Source: Salinivenus iranica | GTDB lineage: Bacteria; Bacteroidota; Rhodothermia; Rhodothermales; Salinibacteraceae | DNA length: 36,424 bases | Assembly: GCA_002894665.1 (NCBI GenBank) | Contig: NCRB01000028.1 | Location: 1-36,424 of the forward strand | Direction of reading: 5' to 3' | Shown: positions 9,491 through 17,627 of the stretch, in pieces | How positions within the stretch are numbered: position 1 is the stretch's first letter | Layout: each line of letters opens with the position of its first letter | Position numbers and translations under genes: made by a program | Notes under the pieces: generated by a model | Told to the model about the DNA's origin: nothing | The model's database searches: none | What the model saw: the letters and a program-made list of their open reading frames with translations, nothing else

Positions 9491-9555
9491 GAATCTGTGT
9501 CGCCTCGACCGGAGGGCCGCCGGCGAGCGGCCCGGAGCGGAGAGGCCTCTCCGGA
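9491..9555. repeat. 65-bp interspersed hairpin repeat, copy 1
   Basis: Aligns without gaps to 10102-10166, differing at only about a dozen of 65 positions. The centre is GGAGGGCCGC, a short loop, then GCGGCCCG. This gives a 7-bp perfect stem (GGGCCGC/GCGGCCC). The flanks GAATC at the left and CCGGA at the right are shared by both copies. No ORF is carried. It looks like a REP-type non-autonomous intergenic repeat. Confidence 0.75.
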
Positions 9556-9607
9556 ACCGGCGCCTACGGTTGGTTCCGAAAGGCCTGTAGAGATGTCTCG
9601 GGCGTCC

Positions 9608-9712
9608 CTACAGGACCACGAGCGCACCGACGAAGAGAATGAGGAAGAAGGCCATGAAGTAGTCGTCGAAGTTCGATGCGTCGTGCGAGCGGAGGGAGTA
9701 GGACGCCTGCAT
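9608..9712 (-). CDS. 34-residue single-pass membrane protein
   Basis: A small ORF not reported by usual length cut-offs. From ATG (9712-9710) to TAG (9610-9608) it encodes 34 residues. The first 18 are polar and acidic (MQASYSLRSHDASNFDDY). The last 16 are a hydrophobic segment, FMAFFLILFVGALVVL, ending at the C-terminus, so it should be a tail-type single membrane helix. Third codon positions are G or C in all but three of 34 codons, matching the genes around it, which argues for real coding rather than chance. It is preceded on the minus strand by a structured leader (9752-9835) and overlaps at its stop with a 7-bp hairpin arm (CCTGTAG 9584-9590 with CTACAGG 9608-9614). I do not recognise the family. 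Size and layout resemble tiny accessory subunits of membrane complexes, but that is only an analogy. Confidence 0.55.
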   Translation of the reverse strand: MQASYSLRSHDASNFDDYFMAFFLILFVGALVVL

Positions 9713-9751
9713 GGTCGGATCGGGCGGATCAATGAGAAAGTTCGAGAGGCA

Positions 9752-9835
9752 GAGGGGCCTCGCGGAAACGCCGAAAACGCCCCTCGTCCTGTGTCCGGGG
9801 GCTTAGACCCCCGATCCGCGGGTTCGATTCGGGGG
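9752..9835 (-). other. Structured segment upstream of the small membrane protein
   Basis: GAGGGGC (9752-9758) pairs with GCCCCTC (9779-9785). CGGGGG (9796-9801) pairs with CCCCCG (9808-9813) over a 6-nt loop. CCCCCGA (9808-9814) can pair instead with TCGGGGG (9829-9835). The second and third pairings compete for the same strand, as in an attenuator or riboswitch-like switch. On the minus strand this would be the 5' leader of the 34-residue ORF, 40 bases before its start. No known RNA family is recognised. Confidence 0.35.
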
Positions 9836-10101
9836 ATGCGATGGGCCGGGGGCTGCACGCGACGAATGGCCGGACGGGGGCGACGAGGAGGGCTGAGACA
9901 AACCGGCCGGGCGCGCAGCGGGCCCTCGTCGTGAATAAACGCGTCGGGACGACCGGTGACCACGGCGAGACGGGTCGGAGGGAAGGTCCCTCCTCCACGT
10001 CAGCATTCCCCCAATTGATTTTGGCACGCCCGAGGAGATGTCTCGACTCGGTTCCCTCGCTCGACACGACCTGTAACGAACGAAAGAAGACCCTCCCTTC
10101 C

Positions 10102-10166
10102 GAATCCACGTCGTCTCGACCGGAGGGCCGCGGGAGAGCGGCCCGACGTGGAGAGACCTCCCCGGA
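10102..10166. repeat. 65-bp interspersed hairpin repeat, copy 2
   Basis: Second copy of the element at 9491-9555, same orientation and same length. It keeps the GGGCCGC/GCGGCCC stem. In this copy the outer arms CCACGTC and GACGTGG also pair, which extends the hairpin. It lies just after the 3' end of the AsmA gene, which ends at 10180 on the minus strand, so it could form a hairpin in that transcript's tail. Confidence 0.75.
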
Positions 10167-10179
10167 CCCGGCAGGCCGA

Positions 10180-13173
10180 TTAGTTGCCGCCGCCCGGCAG
10201 CAGGTTGCGGAGGCGCCCCAGGCCCTCCTCCTTCGCCAGCGCGCGCAGCCGCTCCTGAATCGCATCGCGATTGCCCACCGACACCGAGGGCTCCCGAATC
10301 GTGCCCCCGATGCCCACCTTCACCGGCACCGTCTCGCTGCCCGCCTCGCCCCCGGCCAGCTTCTTCACGAGGCCCGCGAGGGTGCCGTCGCCCCCGCCCG
10401 CCAGGCCCGGAATCTTCGAGTTCTGCAGCCGCGACAGCGGCAGGTTGAGCGTGAGGGCGAGGTCGACACTGCCGCCGAGCCCCAGCTGCCCGCCCACCTC
10501 GCCACTAAACTGCGCCCCCCCGATCGACCACGTCTCCATCTCGATCTGGCCGTTTTGAATGGAGAACGGTCCCCCGAAGCGCCGAAAATCGGTCAGGGAC
10601 GAGAGGTCGAGGCCGAGCGCATTGGTGAGGGCGTTCGCGAGCCCGGACTCCGCGACCAGTCCGCCGTCGGCCACGAGGGACGTGCCGGTGGCCGAGAAGG
10701 CATCGAGCTGCGGCAGGAAGCCCTCGCTGAGGGGCGTGTCCCCGTCAATCGTCAGGTCGAGCGTGCCGTCCACGATGCGGCCGATGGTGGTCCAGTCTTC
10801 GAGAAAGGCGCCCGCCCGCGCCCCGCTGAGGGTGACGTCGTAGTCGAGCGCGAGGGCCTGGGCCTGGGGAACAGCCGCCGCCCCGGCACTGGCCATCAGC
10901 ACCGAGGAGCTCCCCCGCCGGGCCGACGTGGACGCGGTCCCGCGCTGATCGAGCGTCACCGACCCGGCCAGCGTGCCCTCGTAGGTCGTGCCCTTCAGGT
11001 TTTGGAGCTGGAGGCGACGGTCGTCCATCGTCACGTCGAACGCCAGGTCGTCGATGCGCTGCGGGTCGTTGCGAAAGGTGCCGATCTCCACGCGCCCGTC
11101 CACCGCGTAGGGCGGAATCTCCGTCCCGCCGTAGAGCGCCTCCGCCACCGCCTCGGGGTCCTGCCCCTCCACCTGGCTCCCCGAGAGCGACGCCGCAAAG
11201 AGCTGCGAGTAGTACACGTCCGTCTCCTCCGCCTCGGGATAGAGCTCGACAAGGTCGAGGCGGTCGGCCATGAGCGCAAACGTGGCCGACAGGGCCGGGT
11301 CCGTCTCCGCCAGTCCCTCCGACGTCGGAAAGAGATTCCGGGCCGTCGCCTCTAGCTCCATCGTCTGTTCGCCCGTCCGGAGCGAGAAGCGGTCCATCGA
11401 CAGGCCCGTGCCGGTCAGCTCGACGGTCGCCTCGGAAATCTCGATTGGGGCGCGGAACGACTCGTAGGGATACCGGACGTCGGCCAGGTCGACGGTGCCG
11501 GTCGGGCGGAGGGCGTTCGGATCGGCGAGCGGCCCCGAAAAGCCCACGTCGTAGGTGGCCCGCCCCTCCACGCCGCTCGTGTCGTCCACCATCGACGCCA
11601 AGCGACCCAGGTCTGCACCGCCCGCCAGGCGCCCCTTCACCTGCGCATCGCCCATTGGCTCCCGGATCGTCACCTCGCCCGAAAGCGGCTCCTCGAAGAG
11701 CTGCCCGTCAATCGACGCGACGGTGACGGCCGTTTCGGAAAAGGACAGGTCGGCCCCCAGGTCGTGCAGCAGCGCCGCGCCGTCATAGTCGAGCCCCAGC
11801 CCGGCCAGCTGCCCAGTGCCGTCGTAGGTGAGCGCGCCCAGCGGGTCCTCGTCCCCCAGCGGCCCCGCCGCGGCCACGTCGAGGCGCAGGGTGCCGCGCG
11901 GATTGTAGGCGTCGGCCTCGCCCTCCGGCGCAAGGGCCGCGAGGGTGGCCAGGTTGAGCGCCCCCGTAGTGACTGTAAGGTCGAGCGCCGGCGTGTCGCG
12001 CAGGTTCTGCACGGCCGCGTGCCCGGCGAGGGACGCGTCGAGGAGGGTGCCCTCCACGTTGCGGACGGCCGCCGAGTCGAGCGAAAGCGCCAGGTCGGCC
12101 GTGAGGTTACGGACGAGGGCCGTGCCCTGGTAGTCGGCCCCGAACTCCGTGAGCCGCCCGGTGCCGTCGACCCGCAGGGAATCCGTAGCGCCGGTGCTGT
12201 CCGGGAGCGGGCCGGCAATCGTCGCGTTTAGCGAGAGGGCGCCGCGCGGGTTCAGCCCCTCCACCGCCGCGGCCGGCACGAAGCCCGCAATCTCCGCCAG
12301 GTCGGTGTCCCCGGTTTCCACCGAAAGGTCGACCGCAGGCCGCGTGTTGAGGTGCGTGAGGGCCCCGGCGGCCGTGAGCGAGAGGGGCGCCGTCGTGAGG
12401 TCGAGCGCGTGCACGTCGATCCGCCCCTCCGCCAGCGCCGCCCGCACATCGTAGGTGAGCGACGCGTCCTGCACGGCCAGCGTGTCGGCGCGCACGCCGG
12501 GGAGCAGGGCGCGCACCGTCTGGAGGTCCACCGTGCCCGTGCTCGCAATTGCGTCGCCATCCGGCCCCGCGCTCATCCGGGCGTCGAAGCCGAGGCGGGC
12601 GGCCTGCCCCGTGCTCTGATCGTCGTAGTGCAGCTGGGCGTCGGTCACGCGCACGTCGGACAGTGGGATGCCGCCGAGGGGCGGGCCGTCCGCCTCCGCC
12701 TCGGTCGTGTCCGCCGGGCCGCCGAGCGTGTCGAAGTTGGTGACGCCGTCCGCGGCCACCGTGTAGCGGACGCGCAGGCCGTCGAACCCCACGGCGGTCG
12801 GCTCGATGCGGCCGGTGACCAGGGGCCAGAGCGCCACGTCGACGCTCAGGGTGCGGGCCGCCACGGCGGGCTGGGGGCCAAACCGCTCGTCGTTGGCGAG
12901 GCGGAAGCCGGAGACGCGCACGGCGGGCGTCCAGAGCACCTGCAGGCCAATGTCGTCAATCTCGACGGTGCGGCCGGTGGCCTCCTCCAGCGGCGGCACG
13001 ACGTAGCCCTTCAGCTGCTCGGACGTAAAGAGGCGCGGCAGCACGAGCGCGGCGACGAGGACCAGGACGGCGAGCCCCCCGAGCAGGCTGCCGCCCCAGA
13101 TCGCGAGGCGGGTGCGGAGGGGACGAGCGGCGGAGGCGTCCGCCTCTGGGGCATCGGACGGGACATCGGACAT
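10180..13173 (-). CDS. AsmA-family inner-membrane/periplasmic protein
   Basis: A 997-residue AsmA-like protein; the family is linked to envelope biogenesis and bridging lipid transport between membranes. The start at 13173 is chosen because MSDVPSDAPE leads straight into the cytoplasmic tail and the single N-terminal helix (about residues 23-47). An upstream ATG at 13311 would add 46 unrelated residues. Residues 48-90 (FTSEQLKG, then TGRTVEIDDIGL) are the classic AsmA N-terminus. The long middle is beta-rich. Two adjacent repeats begin NPRG at residues 308 and 424, sharing AGPL, DGTG, DY-G-AL and ADL positions. The end, with IPGLAGGG and VKVGIGGTIREPSVSVG, is the typical AsmA C-terminal block. 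It is divergent from the metalloprotease gene. The exact cargo is unknown. Confidence 0.88.
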   Translation of the reverse strand: MSDVPSDAPEADASAARPLRTRLAIWGGSLLGGLAVLVLVAALVLPRLFTSEQLKGYVVPPLEEATGRTVEIDDIGLQVLWTPAVRVSGFRLANDERFGPQPAVAARTLSVDVALWPLVTGRIEPTAVGFDGLRVRYTVAADGVTNFDTLGGPADTTEAEADGPPLGGIPLSDVRVTDAQLHYDDQSTGQAARLGFDARMSAGPDGDAIASTGTVDLQTVRALLPGVRADTLAVQDASLTYDVRAALAEGRIDVHALDLTTAPLSLTAAGALTHLNTRPAVDLSVETGDTDLAEIAGFVPAAAVEGLNPRGALSLNATIAGPLPDSTGATDSLRVDGTGRLTEFGADYQGTALVRNLTADLALSLDSAAVRNVEGTLLDASLAGHAAVQNLRDTPALDLTVTTGALNLATLAALAPEGEADAYNPRGTLRLDVAAAGPLGDEDPLGALTYDGTGQLAGLGLDYDGAALLHDLGADLSFSETAVTVASIDGQLFEEPLSGEVTIREPMGDAQVKGRLAGGADLGRLASMVDDTSGVEGRATYDVGFSGPLADPNALRPTGTVDLADVRYPYESFRAPIEISEATVELTGTGLSMDRFSLRTGEQTMELEATARNLFPTSEGLAETDPALSATFALMADRLDLVELYPEAEETDVYYSQLFAASLSGSQVEGQDPEAVAEALYGGTEIPPYAVDGRVEIGTFRNDPQRIDDLAFDVTMDDRRLQLQNLKGTTYEGTLAGSVTLDQRGTASTSARRGSSSVLMASAGAAAVPQAQALALDYDVTLSGARAGAFLEDWTTIGRIVDGTLDLTIDGDTPLSEGFLPQLDAFSATGTSLVADGGLVAESGLANALTNALGLDLSSLTDFRRFGGPFSIQNGQIEMETWSIGGAQFSGEVGGQLGLGGSVDLALTLNLPLSRLQNSKIPGLAGGGDGTLAGLVKKLAGGEAGSETVPVKVGIGGTIREPSVSVGNRDAIQERLRALAKEEGLGRLRNLLPGGGN

Positions 13174-13596
13174 GACGGGGAAGAGGGGCCAGCCAGAAAA
13201 AGAAGGAACGGACCCCCATGAACCTTCAAGCTCCCCAACCGATCCGTACGCGCAGCCCGCCCCTCCGTGCCGTCCTCTGAACCCGCCCGTGAGTGGCCCC
13301 ATACTCCTCACTCAATGCGCGGCGGCGAGTCGCCCCTCCCCAAGGACTGGGACGCCTTCCTCCCCCTCAGGCGACTCGAGACCTGGGGACCCGCTGGTTT
13401 GAGGCGGAGCGCTCGGGGCCCGCCCGGCCCGAGGGGGACGGGTGGCATTTTAGTCCCCGCACGCATACGTTGTGGGCGGGCGCATAATGGCGCCCGCAAC
13501 AACGGCCGCGCGCTCGTCGTCGTTGGCCCGGCCCCGGGGCAATCGGTTCTTCGCCGGGGACGCTCACTCTCGTTTCCGCAACCCACCTGCATTTTC
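13174..13596. other. Divergent intergenic region between AsmA and metalloprotease genes
   Basis: 423 bp with no gene I can support. The open frame running through it upstream of 13597 has no domain, and its product would bury the lipoprotein signal. It must hold the promoters of both divergent genes, but no confident promoter box was found. The only clear structure is GCGGGCGC (13476-13483) and GCGCCCGC (13490-13497), a perfect 8-bp stem over the loop ATAATG, about 100 bp before the metalloprotease start. Confidence 0.5.
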
Positions 13597-16209
13597 ATGC
13601 GTCTTCGTTCCCTCCTGGGCGCCAGTGCCCTCGCCCTGCTCCTCCTCGCCGGCTGTACGAGCACCGGCGAAACGACCGACCCCTCCGCCTCGTCGACCGG
13701 CGATCCGTCCGCCGAAGCCGCCGACGAGAAAAGCGACTTCGCCAAGGCCATCGCCGAAAGCGACACCCTCGACGGCCTCTTCACCGTCTACCGCGACACG
13801 ACGGACGGCTCGCTGCACATGGCCCTCGACTCCAGCCAGATCGGCGAGGAGTACATCTACTTCACGCACACGGTCGACGGCGTGACCGAGGCCGGCACCT
13901 TCCGCGGCAACTACCGCGACAACACCGTCTTTAAGGTGCGGCGCCACTACGACCGCATCGAGTTCGTGGAGGTGAACACCAACTTCCACTTCAACGACGA
14001 AAGCGCCCTCACCCGCGCGTCGGACGCCAACGTGAGCCCCTCCGTCCTGCACGTCGAAAAGATCGTGGCCAAGGACGACTCCACCGGCCGCCTCCTCATC
14101 AGCGCCGACAACCTGTTCCTCACCGAGTCGCTCACGCAGGTGAAGCCTTCGCCCTCTCCCGGCCAGCCGCCGGGCGGCTTCGACCTGGGCCGCCAGAGCA
14201 AGGAGAAGTCGAAGGTGCAGGGCGTCCACAACTATCCGAAGAACACGGACGTGGTCGTCGACTACGTCTTCGAGAACCAGTACCCCACCAGCTCCGGCTC
14301 CGACGCCGTCACCAACCCCCGCAACGTCACGATCACGCTGCGGCACAGCCTCGTCGAGGTGCCCGACAACGACTTTGAGCCGCGCTTTTCGGACCCGCGC
14401 ATCGGCTTCTTCACCCAGCAGAAGGACGACCTCACGTCCACCAGCGCTACGCCCTACCACGACCTCATCAACCGCTGGCACCTGAAGAAGAAAAACCCCG
14501 ACGCCGAGCTGTCCGAGCCGGTGGAGCCGATTACGTGGTGGATCGAAAACACGACCCCCGAGCGCATCCGGCCCATCATTCGCGACGCGGTGCTGGAGTG
14601 GAACACCGCCTTCCGCGAGGCCGGCTTCAAGAACGCAATCGAGGTGAAGGTGCAGCCCGACACCGCCTCGTGGGACGCGGGCGACATCCGCTACAACGTG
14701 CTGCGCTGGACCTCCTCCCCCAACCCGCCCTTCAGCGGCTACGGGCCCAGCTTCGTGAACCCGCACACCGGCCAGATCCTGGGCGCCGACGTGATGCTGG
14801 AGTACGCCTTCCTGACCAATCAGGTGGCACAGAACAAGCTGTTTGAGGAGGCGGGCCTGCCGCTGGACGCCTCCAGCCAGGTGCCCGCCGAGCTGCCGCC
14901 GCACGCCTGCACACTGCCCGGCTTCCTGCACATGAACACCCTGTTCGGGCGGGCCGCCCTGGACACCGAGACCGCCGACCCGAGCCCCGAACAGAGCGGC
15001 CCCTCGGACCTGGAGGGCGAGATGACGCAGCTCATGGAGGAGGCGCTCCACTTCCTCGCGCTCCACGAGGTGGGGCACACCCTCGGCCTGCAGCACAACA
15101 TGAAATCCTCGCAGCTGCACTCGGCCGATGAGGTGCACAATCCCTCCGTGACACGGGAGGAGGGCCTCGTGGGCTCGGTCATGGACTACCCGGCGGTCAA
15201 CGTCGCCCCGCCCGACGTGGAGCAGGGGCAGTACTACACGACCCGCCCCGGCCCCTACGACGAGTGGGCCGTGGAGTACGGCTACACGCCCAACGCCTCC
15301 GAGGAGACGCTCGACGAGATCCTGTCGCGCTCCACGGACCCCGATCTCGCCTTCGGCAACGACGCGGACGACATGCGCGCGCCGGGCAAGGCCATCGACC
15401 CCGAGGTCATGGTCGGCGACATGTCGAACGAGGCGCTCGACTACGCCGAGGGCCGCATGGACCTGGTGGGCGACCTGATGGACGACCTCCTGGAGAAGTA
15501 CGAGGACCCTGGGCAGTCGTATCAGGAGCTGCGCAACGCCTTCCTCAGCGTCACCGGCCAGCACGCCCAGATGGCCGCCGTCGCCTCGCGCTACGTGGGC
15601 GGCGTCTACGTCGACCGCGCGCTCATTGGCCAGGAGGGCGCCACGGAGCCCTACCGGCCCGTCTCCCTCGAGAAACAGCAGCGCGCCCTCGACCTGCTCG
15701 ACCAGCACCTCTTTGCGCCCGATGCCTTCAACATTGTGCCGGAGGAACTCTACCGCCACCTGCAGCCGCAGCGGCGCGGATTTAACTTCTTTGGGCAGTC
15801 GGAAGACCCGAAGGTGCACGCCCGCGTCCTCGGCATTCAGGAGAGCGTGCTCGCCCACCTACTGCACCCCGACGTGCTGGAGCGCATGACGGACACCCGC
15901 CTCTACGGCAACGAGTACGCCCTTGCCGACTACATGCAGGACCTGACGGATACGGTCTTTGCGGCCGACGCGCAAGGCAACGTGAACACGTTCCGCCAGA
16001 ACCTGCAGGTGTCGTACGTTGAGTCCCTGGCCACGGTCGTGGGCGAGGAGGGCGACGCGCAGTACGACAACGTGGCCCAGTCGGCCGCCCTGCAGAGCCT
16101 GCGGCAGATTGAGCAGATGCTGGACCGCAAGCGCGGCGTGAACGCCGAGACCCGCGCCCATACCAATCACGTGCTGCACCTGATCGACACCGCCACCGCT
16201 ACCGACTAG
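13597..16209 (+). CDS. Zinc-dependent metalloprotease lipoprotein (DUF5117/DUF4953-like)
   Basis: Predicted surface or periplasmic gluzincin/metzincin-type protease of 870 residues. The ATG at 13597 starts a lipoprotein signal: MRLRS, a hydrophobic core, and the lipobox LLAGC, then a Ser/Thr/Asp-rich linker. The zinc site is HEVGHTLGLQH at residues 490-500 (His490, His494, His500, catalytic Glu491). It is followed by GSVMDYPAVN, the Met-turn of metzincins. The N-terminal half carries the beta-rich modules seen in this large bacteroidete family; the C-terminal third is helical. The protein is strongly acidic. No partner protease or inhibitor is adjacent, and the substrate is unknown. Family assignment rests on the extended HExxHxxGxxH site and overall plan. 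Confidence 0.88.
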   Translation: MRLRSLLGASALALLLLAGCTSTGETTDPSASSTGDPSAEAADEKSDFAKAIAESDTLDGLFTVYRDTTDGSLHMALDSSQIGEEYIYFTHTVDGVTEAGTFRGNYRDNTVFKVRRHYDRIEFVEVNTNFHFNDESALTRASDANVSPSVLHVEKIVAKDDSTGRLLISADNLFLTESLTQVKPSPSPGQPPGGFDLGRQSKEKSKVQGVHNYPKNTDVVVDYVFENQYPTSSGSDAVTNPRNVTITLRHSLVEVPDNDFEPRFSDPRIGFFTQQKDDLTSTSATPYHDLINRWHLKKKNPDAELSEPVEPITWWIENTTPERIRPIIRDAVLEWNTAFREAGFKNAIEVKVQPDTASWDAGDIRYNVLRWTSSPNPPFSGYGPSFVNPHTGQILGADVMLEYAFLTNQVAQNKLFEEAGLPLDASSQVPAELPPHACTLPGFLHMNTLFGRAALDTETADPSPEQSGPSDLEGEMTQLMEEALHFLALHEVGHTLGLQHNMKSSQLHSADEVHNPSVTREEGLVGSVMDYPAVNVAPPDVEQGQYYTTRPGPYDEWAVEYGYTPNASEETLDEILSRSTDPDLAFGNDADDMRAPGKAIDPEVMVGDMSNEALDYAEGRMDLVGDLMDDLLEKYEDPGQSYQELRNAFLSVTGQHAQMAAVASRYVGGVYVDRALIGQEGATEPYRPVSLEKQQRALDLLDQHLFAPDAFNIVPEELYRHLQPQRRGFNFFGQSEDPKVHARVLGIQESVLAHLLHPDVLERMTDTRLYGNEYALADYMQDLTDTVFAADAQGNVNTFRQNLQVSYVESLATVVGEEGDAQYDNVAQSAALQSLRQIEQMLDRKRGVNAETRAHTNHVLHLIDTATATD

Positions 16210-16298
16210 CCCGGTCCGCCGTCCGGCGCCGCCGGGCGGCGCCCCTCCTCCGGGGCACGCCCGCCCACCCGCTCTTTTTCTCACTGCCTGCCCGTTCT

Positions 16299-17627
16299 AT
16301 GTTTCGCGAATCGACGATCGACTCTCTCACGTCGATCGCCCCCGAGACTTTCGTTTCCCACTGGGCCGACCCCGCCCACGCCATTCTCGACGTGCGCCCC
16401 ACGGCCGCCTATAACGGTTGGCCCCTGCAAAACGAGCCCCGCGGCGGCCACGTGCCGGGGGCCAAGCACCTGCCCGCCGAGTGGACGCGGTACATGGACT
16501 GGGTCGAAGTGGTCGAGGAGAAGCAACTGTCGCCCGACCAGCCCGTGACGATCTACGGCTACGAGGCCGACACGGCCGAAACCATGGCCGCCAAGCTGTC
16601 GCGCCTCGGGTTCGACGACCTCTGGATCTACGACGGCTTTGCGGACGACTGGGCCGCCGATGCGCGCCGCCCGGTCTCCCGTCTCGACCGCTATCAGCAG
16701 CTGGTGTCGCCCGACTGGCTGCACGGCCTCCTGCACGGCGGCGACGCCCCCGCCGTCAACGGCACCGATACGGTCGTCTGCCACGCCCACTTCGACCACC
16801 GCGCGGATTACGAGGACGGGCACATTCCGGGCGCCCTTCCGCTGAACACGAACTGGCTGGAGTCGCCCGAGACCTGGAACCGCCGCTCGCCCGCCGAGCT
16901 GGAGGACGCCCTCTGCCGCCTCGGCATCCAGCGCGACACCACCGTCGTGCTCTACGGCCGCTTCTCGCACCCAACCTACGAGCAGGAGCATCCCGCCCAG
17001 AGCGCCGGCCACCTCGGCGCCATGCGGTGCGCGGCGATCCTGCTCTACGCCGGCCTCCAGGACGTGAAGATCCTCAACGGTGGTCTCAACACGTGGACGG
17101 AGGCCGGCTACGAGCTGTCGACGGACGACGTGTCTCCCACGCCAGTCAATGAGACCGGCCTCGACGTGCCCGAACGACCCGAGTTCATGCTCGACCTCGA
17201 CGACGCCGAGTCTCTGCTCGCAGCCGAGGACGGCGCCCTCGTGAGCGTGCGCAGCTGGAGCGAGTTCATCGGCGAGCGCAGCGGCTACCACTACATCGAG
17301 CAGACGGGCCGCATCCCCGGCGCGGTGTTTGGAAACTGCGGGAGCGACGCTTATCACATGGAGAACTACCGCAACTTCGACTACACCACCCGCGCCTTCG
17401 AAGAAGTGGCCCGCAAGTGGGGCGAGGCGGCCGTCGTTCCCTCCAAGCACATCGGGTTCTATTGCGGCACCGGCTGGCGCGGCAGCGAGGCCTTCATGAA
17501 CGCCTACCTGATGGGCTGGCCCCGCATCTCGGTCTACGACGGCGGCTGGTTCGAGTGGTGCAACTCCGACCGTGCCTATGAGACCGGCCCGCCGGAGGAC
17601 ACAACCACGGTGGACCCGCGCCTGTGA
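16299..17627 (+). CDS. Sulfurtransferase with three rhodanese domains
   Basis: 442 residues containing three tandem rhodanese-like domains. Domain 1 (about 1-125) shows DVRPTAAYNG and GGHVPGAKHLP. Domain 2 (about 140-275) shows DYEDGHIPGALP and ILNGGLNTWTEAGYE. Domain 3 (about 300-430) shows GRIPGAVFGN and VYDGGWFEW. Only domain 3 has the active-site loop with cysteine, FYCGTGWRGS (Cys389). The equivalent loops of domains 1 and 2 (IYGYEADT and LYGRFSHP) have no Cys, so they are probably inactive structural or binding domains. No signal peptide is visible, so it should be cytosolic. The stop overlaps the next start as TGATG at 17625-17629, so it is probably co-translated with archease. The sulfur donor and acceptor are unknown. 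Confidence 0.9.
   Translation: MFRESTIDSLTSIAPETFVSHWADPAHAILDVRPTAAYNGWPLQNEPRGGHVPGAKHLPAEWTRYMDWVEVVEEKQLSPDQPVTIYGYEADTAETMAAKLSRLGFDDLWIYDGFADDWAADARRPVSRLDRYQQLVSPDWLHGLLHGGDAPAVNGTDTVVCHAHFDHRADYEDGHIPGALPLNTNWLESPETWNRRSPAELEDALCRLGIQRDTTVVLYGRFSHPTYEQEHPAQSAGHLGAMRCAAILLYAGLQDVKILNGGLNTWTEAGYELSTDDVSPTPVNETGLDVPERPEFMLDLDDAESLLAAEDGALVSVRSWSEFIGERSGYHYIEQTGRIPGAVFGNCGSDAYHMENYRNFDYTTRAFEEVARKWGEAAVVPSKHIGFYCGTGWRGSEAFMNAYLMGWPRISVYDGGWFEWCNSDRAYETGPPEDTTTVDPRL

Larger units (their letters stand above)
9304..10179. other. Long intergenic region with repeats, structured RNA potential and one small gene
   Basis: This 876-bp stretch separates the barrel-protein gene from the AsmA gene. 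It holds the terminator at 9355-9387, two copies of a 65-bp hairpin repeat (9491-9555 and 10102-10166), and a small minus-strand ORF (9608-9712). Upstream of that ORF is a block of mutually pairing segments (9752-9835). Short copies of the word CGAGACATCT occur on the minus strand at 9591-9600 and 10037-10046. The long overlapping ORFs here have no recognisable domains and look like GC-driven shadows. Confidence 0.6.

Noticed and set aside
9796-9845. Possible tRNA fragment: loop containing CTTAGA followed by GGTTCGATTC
   Set aside because: The T-arm does not pair, there is no D-arm or acceptor stem, and the segment is better explained as competing hairpins.
13267-13596. Extended N-terminus of the metalloprotease frame
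   Set aside because: It would place 110 residues without a domain ahead of a clear lipoprotein signal peptide at 13597.
13564-15858. 764-codon minus-strand open frame opposite the metalloprotease
   Set aside because: It is the antisense of a gene with an intact zinc site and lipobox; its composition is typical of a shadow frame.
16225-16243. GGCGCCGCC/GGCGGCGCC hairpin after the metalloprotease stop
   Set aside because: The fully paired form leaves a one-base loop, and the nearest T-run is about 30 bases away, so it is not called as a terminator.
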